NCBI GenBank assembly: GCA_944389175.1
Contig: CALXLK010000005.1
Span: forward strand, 74,848 to 138,847
Origin: an uncultured Opitutales bacterium
Lineage (GTDB): Bacteria; Verrucomicrobiota; Verrucomicrobiia; Opitutales; Intestinicryptomonadaceae
Reading direction: 5' to 3'
Length of the DNA stretch: 64,000 nucleotides
A model generated the notes under the pieces. It was not told where the DNA came from and made no database searches. It saw only the letters and a list, made by a program, of their open reading frames with translations. Position numbers and translations under genes: made by a program. This document shows, piece after piece, positions 37,105 to 46,184 of this stretch (positions within the stretch are counted from its first letter, which is position 1; the number at the start of each line of letters is the position of its first letter).

Positions 37105-38477
37105 CACTTGTTTCCGCAAGACGGCAGGCAAGAAAGGGCCATGGCAATTTCATGCTCGTCGTACTCGTAGTTTTTGAGTTTGCCCGCAAAATAATCTAGA
37201 TACGCGGCCATATCCAAATGGCCGTGGCCCGAGAGGTTAAACAATATAGCCTTCTCCTGGCCCGTTTCCTTGCACTCGAGCGCCTTGTTTATCGCCGCGC
37301 ATATCGCATGGGCCGACTCGGGAGCCGGAACAATGCCTTCGGCCCGGGCAAATATAATGGCCTTCTGGAAGACATCGAGCTGGTTGACGCTTTCGGCCTT
37401 CATCAGCCCCTGGTGCAGGATGTTGCTAACCTGCGGAGCCATTCCGTGATAGCGCAACCCGCCTGCGTGAACCGCCGGGGGAATAAACGAACTGCCGAGC
37501 GTGTACATGCGCATAAGCGGCGTCTTTTTTGCGACGTCGCCGTAATCGTAGGCATACTTGCCCTTGGTAAGCGACGGGCATGCCGCAGGCTCAATGCCTA
37601 TAATTTCAACCTTCTTGCCCCCGCGGAGCATCTCCCCCAAGAACGGATTTGAAATGCCCGCGAAATTGGAACCGCCGCCGCATGCGCCTATAATCATGTC
37701 GGGATAGTCGCCTGCAAGCTTGAATTGTTCGATGGCCTCAAGGCCTATTACCGACTGGTGCATGAGCACGTGGTTTAAGACCGAACCGAGGCAATACTTT
37801 GTGTCGGGATCTTTTAGAGCCTCTTCTACGGCTTCTGAAATTGCGATTCCCAGCGAACCCCTGCAATTGGGATCCTTTGCCAAAATCGCCCGGCCGGCCT
37901 CGGTCTCGTTGCTTGGCGACGGAATCACAGTCCCGCCAAAGATCTCCATCATGGCCTTGCGGTACGGCTTCTGGTCGAAGGAGCAGCGCACCATGAACAC
38001 CCTGCAGGATATGCCGAAGGCGTTGCAGGCCTGCGACAATGCCGAACCCCACTGGCCGGCCCCGGTTTCTGTTGTGATGCGCTTGACGCCGCACTTTTTG
38101 CACTCGTAGGCCTGCGCGACGGCGCTGTTTGTCTTGTGGGATCCAGACGGACTCACGCCTTCGTATTTGTAGTAGATTCTCGCCGGCGTCCCCAAGGCCT
38201 CCTCAAGGCGGCGCGCCCTAAACAGCGGAGAGGGCCTCCACTGGCGCATCAAGCTTCGGACCGGATCGGGAATTTTTACGTAGCGCTCGCGCGTCATTTC
38301 CTGCTCCAACGCGCCGTCGGAAAATATCATGCGAAGCTTCTCGATATCCATGGGCTGCCCCGTAGTATCGTCTATGGGCGGCGGCGTCTTTTGGGGGAGG
38401 TCGGCCTCTATGTTGTACCAATGCGTCGGAATTTTATCTTCCGGAAGAATGTATTTTATCTGTTGGCTTGATGACAT
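37104..38477 (-). CDS. trpB: tryptophan synthase beta chain, TrpB2 type
   Basis: A 457-residue PLP enzyme that joins indole and L-serine to make tryptophan. The PLP lysine is Lys115 in SPSGSHKTNSAVAQA, and the phosphate-binding loop is GACGGGSNFAG. The long N-terminal part (IPTHWYNIEADLP and PLFRARRLEEALGTP) marks the TrpB2 branch, longer than the classical 390-400 residue TrpB1 that pairs with TrpA. No trpA or other trp gene is adjacent. TrpB2 proteins can use free indole, so indole salvage is plausible. It begins 1 base after the PEGA lipoprotein stop and overlaps the Sel1 gene start, at the tail of the nuo run. Confidence 0.92.
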   Translation of the reverse strand: MSSSQQIKYILPEDKIPTHWYNIEADLPQKTPPPIDDTTGQPMDIEKLRMIFSDGALEQEMTRERYVKIPDPVRSLMRQWRPSPLFRARRLEEALGTPARIYYKYEGVSPSGSHKTNSAVAQAYECKKCGVKRITTETGAGQWGSALSQACNAFGISCRVFMVRCSFDQKPYRKAMMEIFGGTVIPSPSNETEAGRAILAKDPNCRGSLGIAISEAVEEALKDPDTKYCLGSVLNHVLMHQSVIGLEAIEQFKLAGDYPDMIIGACGGGSNFAGISNPFLGEMLRGGKKVEIIGIEPAACPSLTKGKYAYDYGDVAKKTPLMRMYTLGSSFIPPAVHAGGLRYHGMAPQVSNILHQGLMKAESVNQLDVFQKAIIFARAEGIVPAPESAHAICAAINKALECKETGQEKAILFNLSGHGHLDMAAYLDYFAGKLKNYEYDEHEIAMALSCLPSCGNK

Positions 38478-38478
38478 T

Positions 38479-38844
38479 TTAGTATTCTATGAGTGTTGTC
38501 TTTTCTTTTTGAGGATCCTTCGTGAGGTCGAAGAAGATTCTCTCGGGAACCACGCTCTCTTCGGGCGCGGCCTTTCTATATCCGGGAAACGTCTCAACCT
38601 GCGTGAAATTCTTTTCGGAGGCGGGTATGAGGGTTATGGCCGTCTTCTTTACAAAGCAGCCATCTTCCGTAGTTTCTACCCCTACCTCGATGGGCGTCTT
38701 GCCCAGCTTAAAACCGTCGATTATCACCGACGCGCCCTGCGGATTCGAATCTATCCTAATCTGTCTGGAATAGACGTCCCTGTCGTCCTTGACGCACCCA
38801 AAGGCCAACAGCGCCGACAAAAGCATGTACAAGTATTTTTTCAT
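38479..38844 (-). CDS. PEGA-domain lipoprotein
   Basis: About 121 residues. The ATG at 38844 gives a lipoprotein signal ending LLSALLAFGC, with Cys17 as the lipidated residue (the residue before Gly is Phe, so the lipobox is not ideal). An ATG at 38856 overlaps the nuoN stop by one base and is the alternative. A PEGA domain follows: IRIDSNPQGASVIIDGFKLG with KTPIEV, a small beta fold commonly found on surface or periplasmic proteins. Function unknown. It lies between nuoN and trpB in the same tightly packed unit. Confidence 0.75.
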   Translation of the reverse strand: MKKYLYMLLSALLAFGCVKDDRDVYSRQIRIDSNPQGASVIIDGFKLGKTPIEVGVETTEDGCFVKKTAITLIPASEKNFTQVETFPGYRKAAPEESVVPERIFFDLTKDPQKEKTTLIEY

Positions 38845-38855
38845 TCGGCAAAACA

Positions 38856-40286
38856 TTACTGTGCCCCCGCGAAAACCAATACTGCCGCCGATATCGCCAG
38901 AACGCAGATTGCCAGCAAAACAATAGTCTGCTTGGCCGCCGCCGTGGGCGCGAATTGGCAAGGCGTTTTATCCTCGGGCTCCGCCATGGAGCGAATCCAG
39001 CTAAAGTAGTAATATATCGAGACGACTGAACCGGCAACCATTATGCCCAAGAGCCAGTAGAGCTGCGCGTACCACGCCAAGACCAAAACCATCAGCTTTG
39101 CAAAGAACCCGGAAGTCGGCGGAATTCCCGCAAGCGAGGCCAGGTTCACCGACAGCGCAAGCGATACCACCGGGTGCTTCTTGAAGCTTCCGCGGTAGTC
39201 GGAAAGCGTCTGAGCGGTCTGGTTTGCCTCCGGGAACTGCCCGACTGCTATAAACAGCGCGTAATTGGCCATCATGTATGCGCCCAAGTAGAAAATGAGC
39301 ACCGTGTTAAACGCGTAGGCCGAACTCGGTTCGGCAAGCAAGGCCGCAATCAATACGAGCAGGTAACCGGCGTTCGATATTCCGGAAAAGGCCAACAGGC
39401 GCTTCGTCCTCATTTGGGTTATGCCGCCGAGATTGCCTACGATAATCGTCGCGCCGGCTATGACTGAGAGCGTCAAAACAACATCTTCTTTAACCGAAAG
39501 AAGGTCAGCAGAATTGAAGTTTAAGTACGCGCAAATCTTTGCCAAGAACACCACTCCGGCTATCTTTGAAGCGACGGCGAAGAACGCCGACGAGGGCGTC
39601 GGCGCGCCCTGATAGACGTCCGGAGCCCAGAATTGGAACGGGAAGGCCGCTATTTTGAAAAATACGCCGGCAAAAACGAGCACCAAACCCGTTTTAAAGA
39701 ATCCGTTCAAAAGCCCCGCCGAGAAATTGCCCATGTACATGAAATCGACGCCTTCAATGCGCCCCGCCCCGTACATAAAGGCAATGCCCATCAGCATCAG
39801 CGCGCCGCTAAAGCCGCCGACTATGAGGTATTTTACGCCCGCCTCAAGGGAAGAGGCGCAGTCTTTTGAGAATGCTGCCATTATGTAGAGGCAGATTGTT
39901 GCGCATTCCAAGGCCACGAAGGCCACCATCATATTGTCGGTATTGCCGAAAAGGATAAGCCCCGCCGCAGACATCATCACCACCGCTATGTATTCGTTGC
40001 GCGACTGGCCCGAGCGGCCGAGCTTGTCGAAGAACGAAAAGCTCATCTGGCTTGTAAGCAGAGCGCATATGACAATCAGACAGCCGTACGCGCAGTACAT
40101 GAGCCTGTCGGCGAAGACGCACGCCAAAATCAAGGCCAAATACATGCCCACGAACGCCAGAGCCGATACAGACGTCTGAAAGCGCCTGGGCAGCGCAACC
40201 GCAGACAGCAGTGCAAGGACTGCAAATATAACAAGGGCGGCTTCCATTTTAACTGACGCCCAATCGAATGAATACAACGTTTCCAT
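38856..40286 (-). CDS. nuoN: NADH-quinone oxidoreductase subunit N
   Basis: A 476-residue, about 14-span antiporter-like membrane subunit of respiratory complex I. Conserved blocks for the Mrp/NuoN family are LECATICLYIMAAF (a Glu in the central half-channel), KYLIVGGFSGALMLMGIAF, FQFWAPDVYQGAPTPSSAFFA and the LKT/K-rich helix near KRLLAFSGISNAGY. It starts 3 bp after nuoM. The subunit forms one of the proton channels. The C-terminus (LAVLVFAGAQ) overlaps the next gene's alternative start. Confidence 0.93.
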   Translation of the reverse strand: METLYSFDWASVKMEAALVIFAVLALLSAVALPRRFQTSVSALAFVGMYLALILACVFADRLMYCAYGCLIVICALLTSQMSFSFFDKLGRSGQSRNEYIAVVMMSAAGLILFGNTDNMMVAFVALECATICLYIMAAFSKDCASSLEAGVKYLIVGGFSGALMLMGIAFMYGAGRIEGVDFMYMGNFSAGLLNGFFKTGLVLVFAGVFFKIAAFPFQFWAPDVYQGAPTPSSAFFAVASKIAGVVFLAKICAYLNFNSADLLSVKEDVVLTLSVIAGATIIVGNLGGITQMRTKRLLAFSGISNAGYLLVLIAALLAEPSSAYAFNTVLIFYLGAYMMANYALFIAVGQFPEANQTAQTLSDYRGSFKKHPVVSLALSVNLASLAGIPPTSGFFAKLMVLVLAWYAQLYWLLGIMVAGSVVSIYYYFSWIRSMAEPEDKTPCQFAPTAAAKQTIVLLAICVLAISAAVLVFAGAQ

Positions 40287-40289
40287 ATG

Positions 40290-41786
40290 TTATTTGCCCT
40301 GATTGTATGCCGGGAAAGATTTAAGAAGGACATCCGCCGGCTTTGTTATAAGGCCCGGGCATGTTCCCGCAAGTATTAGAACCGCCACCAAGACGGAGGC
40401 GGCAACGCGCTCCGCCCCGCTTATGTCGGCTATCGAAGAAATATTTTTTGAAAGCTCGCCCGATGGGACGCCCATAAATATTCTCGCGACGGCTCTCAGG
40501 CCGTAAACGGCCGAGAATATCAGCCCCGTCGCGCCAAGGGCGCATATGGCCGGCGAGAAAGACCAAAGAGATGTCAATATCGCCAACTCTCCCCAGAAAT
40601 TTGCAAACATCGGCAAGCCGACTGTCGCCATTGTGCCGGCGATAAAGAAGCCGGCGAGCACGGGGGTCCGCTTGTAGAGGCCGCCCATTTTCATCATATC
40701 CCACTGGTTTGTGCGGTTGACTACGATGTTTGAGAGCATGAGCATAAGCGCCACGCTTAGGCCGTGGCCAAACATCATTATAATTGCGCCGCCTACGCCC
40801 AGAACGCTCATTGTGGCAAGGCCCAGGAAGCACATGCCCATGTGGCCGACGCTCGAGTAGGAAACCATAAGCTTTACGTCGCGCTGGGCCATGGTGACAA
40901 ATCCGATATAGATTACGTTAAAGAGCGCAAGCACGGCCATCGTATGCGACCAATCCGCGCAGCCGAGCGGCAGCACCGGTATTGCAAACTGAATGAGCAT
41001 AAACAAGCCGAACTTTTTGAGCACTCCCGCATGCAGCATTGCAAATGCCGTCGGCGCGCAGGCGTAAGTTCTGGGCGCCCATGTGTAGAACGGGAACAAG
41101 CTCACCAGCGTGCCCAAGCCGAACATCAGCATTGCAAAAATATAATATTGCCAGTACTGCGATACCGGCTTTGAAACCACCGCCGCCGATATTGCTTCCA
41201 TGTTAAAGCCGGCCGCGCCCGTGACTGCATATACGGCAATTATACCCACAAGAGATACGAGCGCGCCCAAAGTCAGGTAGATTGCCATCTGCATAGCCGC
41301 CATGCGCTTGCCGGCGCTGCCCCATATTACCATTGCTATAAACGTGGGCACGAGGGCGAACTCGTGGAACATGTACATCCACAGCACGTTTGCCGAAGTA
41401 AACGCGCCGCAAAGGCCGCCCTGCATGACTAGCAGCAGCACAAAGTAAAGCTTTGCATTTTTTATATCCAGGCTAAGCGAATAGATTGTGGCCGCAAGCG
41501 AAACAGTCGCGGCCAAAAACAGCATCGGGGCCGATACTCCGCTTAGGCACAGTTGCGGCAACATGTAGAGCTGCTCGGCGGGGGCAAACATTGCCATATT
41601 CGAACCGAGCTTATAAAAGCCCCAGCAGGCCGCGAGCGCACTTACGAACGACACGCCCGACGAAAGCGCCGCAATGGCCGCCGCTGTCTTGGAACCGATT
41701 GCTTTCCAAAGCACGGCAATTATAATCGCGAAGGCAAACGGCGCGTAAACTGCCGTATTGAGTGTTATGTCAAAAGAGGTGTCCAT
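40290..41786 (-). CDS. nuoM: NADH-quinone oxidoreductase subunit M
   Basis: A 498-residue antiporter-like subunit of complex I. Seen are the motif EFALVPTFIAMVIWG (with the essential Glu), the FPFYTWAPRTYACAPTAF segment and the KLMVSYSSVGHMGMCFLG helix with its lysine. Fourteen membrane spans fit the length. It sits between nuoL (9-bp gap) and nuoN (3-bp gap). The start MDTSFDIT is preceded by a weak ribosome site. Confidence 0.93.
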   Translation of the reverse strand: MDTSFDITLNTAVYAPFAFAIIIAVLWKAIGSKTAAAIAALSSGVSFVSALAACWGFYKLGSNMAMFAPAEQLYMLPQLCLSGVSAPMLFLAATVSLAATIYSLSLDIKNAKLYFVLLLVMQGGLCGAFTSANVLWMYMFHEFALVPTFIAMVIWGSAGKRMAAMQMAIYLTLGALVSLVGIIAVYAVTGAAGFNMEAISAAVVSKPVSQYWQYYIFAMLMFGLGTLVSLFPFYTWAPRTYACAPTAFAMLHAGVLKKFGLFMLIQFAIPVLPLGCADWSHTMAVLALFNVIYIGFVTMAQRDVKLMVSYSSVGHMGMCFLGLATMSVLGVGGAIIMMFGHGLSVALMLMLSNIVVNRTNQWDMMKMGGLYKRTPVLAGFFIAGTMATVGLPMFANFWGELAILTSLWSFSPAICALGATGLIFSAVYGLRAVARIFMGVPSGELSKNISSIADISGAERVAASVLVAVLILAGTCPGLITKPADVLLKSFPAYNQGK

Positions 41787-41795
41787 ATAGCAATC

Positions 41796-43703
41796 CTACG
41801 CAAAAATTAGCACAAATACCAAAACGACGCCGGCGACCATCCACTTGACCTGCGAATTTGCCGAACAATCGTGAAGTTTCTTGACTCCCTGCCCGACGAC
41901 CGCGCCGACGATTCCCGAGCCCCTGACGCAAAGCAGCTCGATAAAGAACAGGTCTGCGAAAGTGGCCAAGAATATTGCTATTCTCTGCTGAACCTTCGCC
42001 ACGTACCAATCGTAGAGGTCGTCGAACCAGCCGTGTTTGTTAAGAACCTTGTACAGGGCCGGCATTTTGCCTTCCACGGGATCCGAACCGCCTGCTCTGC
42101 CGTAAACTAAGCACGCAAATGCAATGCCCGCCAATGTGACAAGCAAGGCCACCCATTCGAAAACATCATATCCTGCGGCCTTGTGGATATACTGGGCATT
42201 CTCCGCCAGAAAACTTCCCACAAAGGAAGTCGAAGCCGCGGGCAACAGGCCGGAGAATTTGCCGTCCAGCCACGAAAATCCGCCCACAAATCCCCACGCG
42301 CCGCCGAGGGAGTAAACTGAGAGTATCACCAGCGGAACAGTCATAAACAGGCCGCTCTCGCTGGCCTCTTCCGCCTCTTTGGAATGGGGGCGTCCCAAAA
42401 ATACGTTGAAGAAGAGCCTGCCCATGTAAACGGGCGTCAGGAAGGCCGCGCAAATCAACAGGGCAAACGCGGTATCGTACAGTGCCGAGCCCGTCTGGCT
42501 GGCCTTTGCAAAGGCCGTTGCAAGAATTGCCTCTTTGCTGTAGTTTCCTGCGAAGAACGGCACCGCTATAATGGAGAGCGTGGCCACAAGCGCCACTATC
42601 GAGGTCACGGGCATTCTCTTGAATATGCCGCCCATCTTAAATATGTCCTGCTGGTGGTGGCAGGCGTGGATTATGGAACCGGCGACGAGGAAGAGAGTCG
42701 CCTTAAAGAATGCGTGGGTTGTCAGGTGGAACATCGCAAGCCCCGCCCCGAGCCCTATGCCGGCGCCCATCATTCCAAGGTGCGCAAGCGTCGAATAGGC
42801 CAATATCTTCTTAATATCGTTTTGACCCAGCGCCCAAAGACCGGCACAGAAGGCCATCAAGGAGCACAGTATGAGAACCACGGCCAAGACCTCTCCCGTA
42901 AGAAATCCGATATGGGAGAGGCGCGTCATCATAAACACGCCAGCTGCTACCATAGTCGCCGCATGGATTAGCGCCGAAACGGGCGTAGGGCCGGCCATGG
43001 CGTCGCTAAGCCATACCTGCAGGGGAAACTGCGCGCTCTTTCCCAGGAAGCCGCACAAAATCAGCAGCCCCATGAAAGTTGAAGCCTTGTCGGGGAATGA
43101 CCAGAATATCGAGGCCAGCTCGCAAAAATCGGTAGTGCCGAAAGTCGCATAGCAAAATATTATGCCCAGCAAAAAGCCGAAGTCGCCAACTCGGTTTACG
43201 ATGAAGGCCTTTTTAGAAGCCTCGCGCGCGACCTCGGTGTCGGCGTAATGGGCTATCAGCGCGTAGGAGCAAAAGCCAACAAGCTCCCAATAGACGAACA
43301 TCATAAACAGGTTCGAGGCCAGCACTATGCCCGTCATCGAGAACATGAAAAAGCTCATTCCCGCGAAGAACCTGCCCTTGGCCGGGTCGTCGTCCATGTA
43401 GCCGATGCTGTAGACATGGATTAAAAGCCCCACGCCGCAGACTACAAATATCATGTTTGCCGTGAGGCTGTCGTAGAAGAGGCCCACGTTAAATGTAAAG
43501 TCCCCCAGGGCAAAGAGCGCCAGAGAGCTCTTAAAGACGGAATTTGCGCTGTCTCCCAAAAGAATCGAAACAGCCACGGCAAAGCATGCCGCCGCCGACG
43601 CCGTCGAAAGTATTGCCCCCAGCCATTTCGATCTTCTCAGAAACAGCACGATAATCGCGGCGCTCAGAAGCGGGAGAAGCAGTAATAGATTCAAAGATTG
43701 CAT
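41796..43703 (-). CDS. nuoL: NADH-quinone oxidoreductase subunit L
   Basis: A 635-residue subunit, the largest antiporter-like component of complex I, with the long C-terminal amphipathic helix that runs along NuoM and NuoN (residues about 520-635). Marks include YWELVGFCSYALIAHY with Glu, QFPLQVWLSDAMAGPTPVSA, ALIHAATMVAAGVFMMTRL and the KKILAYSTLAHLGMMGAG lysine helix. Length matches E. coli NuoL (613). It follows nuoK by 5 bp and precedes nuoM by 9 bp. Confidence 0.95.
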   Translation of the reverse strand: MQSLNLLLLLPLLSAAIIVLFLRRSKWLGAILSTASAAACFAVAVSILLGDSANSVFKSSLALFALGDFTFNVGLFYDSLTANMIFVVCGVGLLIHVYSIGYMDDDPAKGRFFAGMSFFMFSMTGIVLASNLFMMFVYWELVGFCSYALIAHYADTEVAREASKKAFIVNRVGDFGFLLGIIFCYATFGTTDFCELASIFWSFPDKASTFMGLLILCGFLGKSAQFPLQVWLSDAMAGPTPVSALIHAATMVAAGVFMMTRLSHIGFLTGEVLAVVLILCSLMAFCAGLWALGQNDIKKILAYSTLAHLGMMGAGIGLGAGLAMFHLTTHAFFKATLFLVAGSIIHACHHQQDIFKMGGIFKRMPVTSIVALVATLSIIAVPFFAGNYSKEAILATAFAKASQTGSALYDTAFALLICAAFLTPVYMGRLFFNVFLGRPHSKEAEEASESGLFMTVPLVILSVYSLGGAWGFVGGFSWLDGKFSGLLPAASTSFVGSFLAENAQYIHKAAGYDVFEWVALLVTLAGIAFACLVYGRAGGSDPVEGKMPALYKVLNKHGWFDDLYDWYVAKVQQRIAIFLATFADLFFIELLCVRGSGIVGAVVGQGVKKLHDCSANSQVKWMVAGVVLVFVLIFA

Positions 43704-43708
43704 ATAAA

Positions 43709-44014
43709 TTAGTCTCCGAGGGTATTGATTTCCTTTGTGGACAGGGTGTCGTCGACCTTAAAAAGCCTCGTTAGTATTGCCAAGCCAACCGCCACTTCGC
43801 TGGCGGCTATGGCGATGATAAAGAATACGAAGACGCCGCCCTCGATATCGTTTGTCGCCGAGGCAAACGCCGTAAAGACAAGCATCGCGGCCACGAGCAT
43901 CATTTCAACGCACATGAAAATGGTTATCATATTGCGCTTGAACATGACGCCGAGCATGCCCGTTACAAACAGCATCGCCGCGGGCACAATAAAGTTTGTT
44001 AAACATTCCGTCAT
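43709..44014 (-). CDS. nuoK: NADH-quinone oxidoreductase subunit K
   Basis: A 101-residue, three-span subunit of the proton-translocating E-channel. The two conserved membrane glutamates are in CVEMMLVAA (Glu37) and ASEVAVGLAI (Glu72). The length is that of the family. It follows nuoJ by 11 bp. Confidence 0.94.
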   Translation of the reverse strand: MTECLTNFIVPAAMLFVTGMLGVMFKRNMITIFMCVEMMLVAAMLVFTAFASATNDIEGGVFVFFIIAIAASEVAVGLAILTRLFKVDDTLSTKEINTLGD

Positions 44015-44025
44015 ATAAAAATCCC

Positions 44026-44541
44026 CTAAAGCATGTCAGATTTATGTTTGCCCCTGGCCTCCGGCTTGGCTATCGCCACAACGCCGACAACCGCCGCCAG
44101 CAGAAGCACCCCCACAACCTGCAGGGGCAGTATAAACTTGGTCAGCAAACACGCCCCGTAGGCGTTTATATTTGCCAGAACGCCCGCCGAGGGCATAGGC
44201 CTGGGCGCCCCGTCGAGCAGGCTCGGCACAAAAACGCCGCTCAAAGCGCACAGCAGGGCCCAAACGACGAACAAAGCCAGCCGTTTTCCCCAATGGCGCT
44301 GTTCGAGTTTGTCGCCTATTAGCATGACGACGAACACGAAAAGCACCATGACCGCGCCGCCGTAGACAGACACCATTATGAAAGCCGCAAAATACGCGTG
44401 CATTAAAAGCATCAGACCCGCCGCTCCGAGCATGGAAAGCAACATCGACATTGCCGAGTTGACGAAATCGCGGATGATTATCACCCCGAGCGCGCCGCCT
44501 ACAAGCATTGCGCAAAACACATAGTACAATACGTCTTGCAT
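44026..44541 (-). CDS. nuoJ: NADH-quinone oxidoreductase subunit J
   Basis: About 171 residues from the ATG at 44541, which shares its first base with the nuoI stop (TAATG) and has GGGAGG a few bases upstream. The open frame continues 60 codons further into nuoI but that part is out of character. Five membrane spans, with the conserved MHAYFAAFIMVSVYGGAVMVLFVFVVMLIG stretch (from about residue 47), here with the conserved Tyr-Gly-Gly turn of the pi-bulge helix. The C-terminus is Lys-rich. Confidence 0.92.
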   Translation of the reverse strand: MQDVLYYVFCAMLVGGALGVIIIRDFVNSAMSMLLSMLGAAGLMLLMHAYFAAFIMVSVYGGAVMVLFVFVVMLIGDKLEQRHWGKRLALFVVWALLCALSGVFVPSLLDGAPRPMPSAGVLANINAYGACLLTKFILPLQVVGVLLLAAVVGVVAIAKPEARGKHKSDML

Positions 44542-45065
44542 TACTTGGCCTCCCTTTCTTTGATTTTTTGCCATTTCATGATTTTGTCGGGAACTACGCC
44601 GCCGATTTTGTAGAGGTCGTCTTTGTGGCGCACCAAGCCGGCGCGCGTGTAGGCGTTTATTGAAAATTCGGAGCCCATAAAGATGGCCTGTTCCGGGCAG
44701 GCCTCTTGGCAGAGGCCGCAATATATGCAGCGCGACATGTCTATCTGGAAATCAGCTGGCCCTTTTTCTATGAATGCGTACTGGCTGTCCTCGGGAATCG
44801 CCGACGGGGTAACCTTTATCGCCTTCGACGGGCACACAAACTCGCACAACTGGCACGATACGCACTTGTGGCGTCCGTCGCTGTCGCAGACAAGCACCGG
44901 CGCGCCCCTGTATCCCTGCGGGATGACGGGCTGCTGGTCGGGGTACTCCAACGTAACCTTCGGCGCAAAGAAATTTTTCAGCGTTATGTACAGGCCCGAG
45001 AGTATCTGGGGCAGATAAGTTCTCTCCCAGAAGCTCAGGCGTTTTCTTTCAACGATTATTGCCAT
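44541..45065 (-). CDS. nuoI: NADH-quinone oxidoreductase subunit I (two [4Fe-4S])
   Basis: About 174 residues from the ATG at 45065, which follows the nuoH stop by 5 bp; the open frame upstream overlaps nuoH. Two ferredoxin motifs, CVSCQLCEFVCPSKA and CIYCGLCQEACPEQA, hold clusters N6a and N6b that pass electrons from NuoG to NuoB. An N-terminal amphipathic helix (LPQILSGLYITLKNFF) contacts the membrane. The loss of one base between stop and nuoJ start indicates coupling. Confidence 0.95.
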   Translation of the reverse strand: MAIIVERKRLSFWERTYLPQILSGLYITLKNFFAPKVTLEYPDQQPVIPQGYRGAPVLVCDSDGRHKCVSCQLCEFVCPSKAIKVTPSAIPEDSQYAFIEKGPADFQIDMSRCIYCGLCQEACPEQAIFMGSEFSINAYTRAGLVRHKDDLYKIGGVVPDKIMKWQKIKEREAK

Positions 45066-45070
45066 ATAAG

Positions 45071-46180
45071 TTAAGCTATTGAAGTGTAAATTAAGTAGGC
45101 CACAAAGTTGAGGGCGGCCAGCGGAACCAGGCACTTCCAACCCAGGGTCATAACCTGGTCGTTTCTAAAGCGGGGCACTGTCCAGCGTATCCATATGAAG
45201 AACACGACCATAAACGCAACCTTGACAAGGAACGTCGCCACCGACAGCAGCGTCGAGACAATTCCCCAGCTCGACGGCCAATCGCAACCCGGCAGCGGAT
45301 CCCATCCGCCGAGAAACAGCGCTATAAACAGCGCAGACCCGACAACCACATGGCCGTATTCGCCGACGAAAAACAGGCCGAATTTAAAGCTGCCGTACTC
45401 GGTATGGTAGCCGCTGACAAAGTCGGTCTCGCTCTCGGCCATATCGAAGGGAAGCCTGTTTGTCTCGGCGAAGAGCGCCACTAGAAATATCAGGGCGGAC
45501 AATGGCTGAAGCATGCACAGCCACACGTCGCCGCTTTGCATCTTTGCAATCTCGAATATGCTAAGCGCCGACACGCCGTTGTAGGAGGCCATTAGTATGA
45601 CCGGCAACACCGAAAGCCCCATCGCAAGCTCGTAGCTGATGACCTGCGCGGCGGCTCTCATCGCGCCCAAATACGGATACTTGCTGTTCGAGGACCATCC
45701 GGCCATTATCGCCCCGTAGACACCCAGGCCGCCGACTGCAAGCGCCACGAGAAGGCTTATATCGATATTTGCTATTGAGACCGGATATGCCCTGCCGTCC
45801 TGCCAATAGACTCCGAAGGGAATCACTCCGGCGACTATCAGCACGGGGGCAAGCGCCATTACGGGGGCGAGCATATACCAAATCTTTTTGACGTGCTTGG
45901 GAAGCGGATCCTCCTTTAGCAAAAATTTCAGGCCGTCGGCGGCGAGCTGCATGAGGCCGTTTTTCTTCAGGAAATTTCCGACGAACGGAATGTCCTCAAC
46001 GACGGCGATAGCCGTCCTGTTCGGGCCCCACCTGCCCTGAATGTACGCGCAAACCTTTCTTTCGGCCACGACGCTCAATCCGGCAAAAGCCATTATTATG
46101 AACACGCACAAGACAGACAGGCCAAAATATATGGCCCCGTTTATCAGTGCGCAGTCGCTAAATATGTGGTAAGATTGCAT
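45071..46180 (-). CDS. nuoH: NADH-quinone oxidoreductase subunit H
   Basis: A 369-residue, eight-span membrane subunit that forms the quinone-binding pocket with NuoB and NuoD. Family blocks are VVAERKVCAYIQGRWGPNR near residue 36 and RLPFDMAESETDFVSGYHTE near 242, with the acidic loop essential for quinone coupling. It is longer than E. coli NuoH (325) because of an insertion in the loop after span 1 (residues 60-100) containing HVKKIWY. It lies between nuoG (4-bp gap) and nuoI. Confidence 0.95.
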   Translation of the reverse strand: MQSYHIFSDCALINGAIYFGLSVLCVFIIMAFAGLSVVAERKVCAYIQGRWGPNRTAIAVVEDIPFVGNFLKKNGLMQLAADGLKFLLKEDPLPKHVKKIWYMLAPVMALAPVLIVAGVIPFGVYWQDGRAYPVSIANIDISLLVALAVGGLGVYGAIMAGWSSNSKYPYLGAMRAAAQVISYELAMGLSVLPVILMASYNGVSALSIFEIAKMQSGDVWLCMLQPLSALIFLVALFAETNRLPFDMAESETDFVSGYHTEYGSFKFGLFFVGEYGHVVVGSALFIALFLGGWDPLPGCDWPSSWGIVSTLLSVATFLVKVAFMVVFFIWIRWTVPRFRNDQVMTLGWKCLVPLAALNFVAYLIYTSIA

Positions 46181-46184
46181 ATTT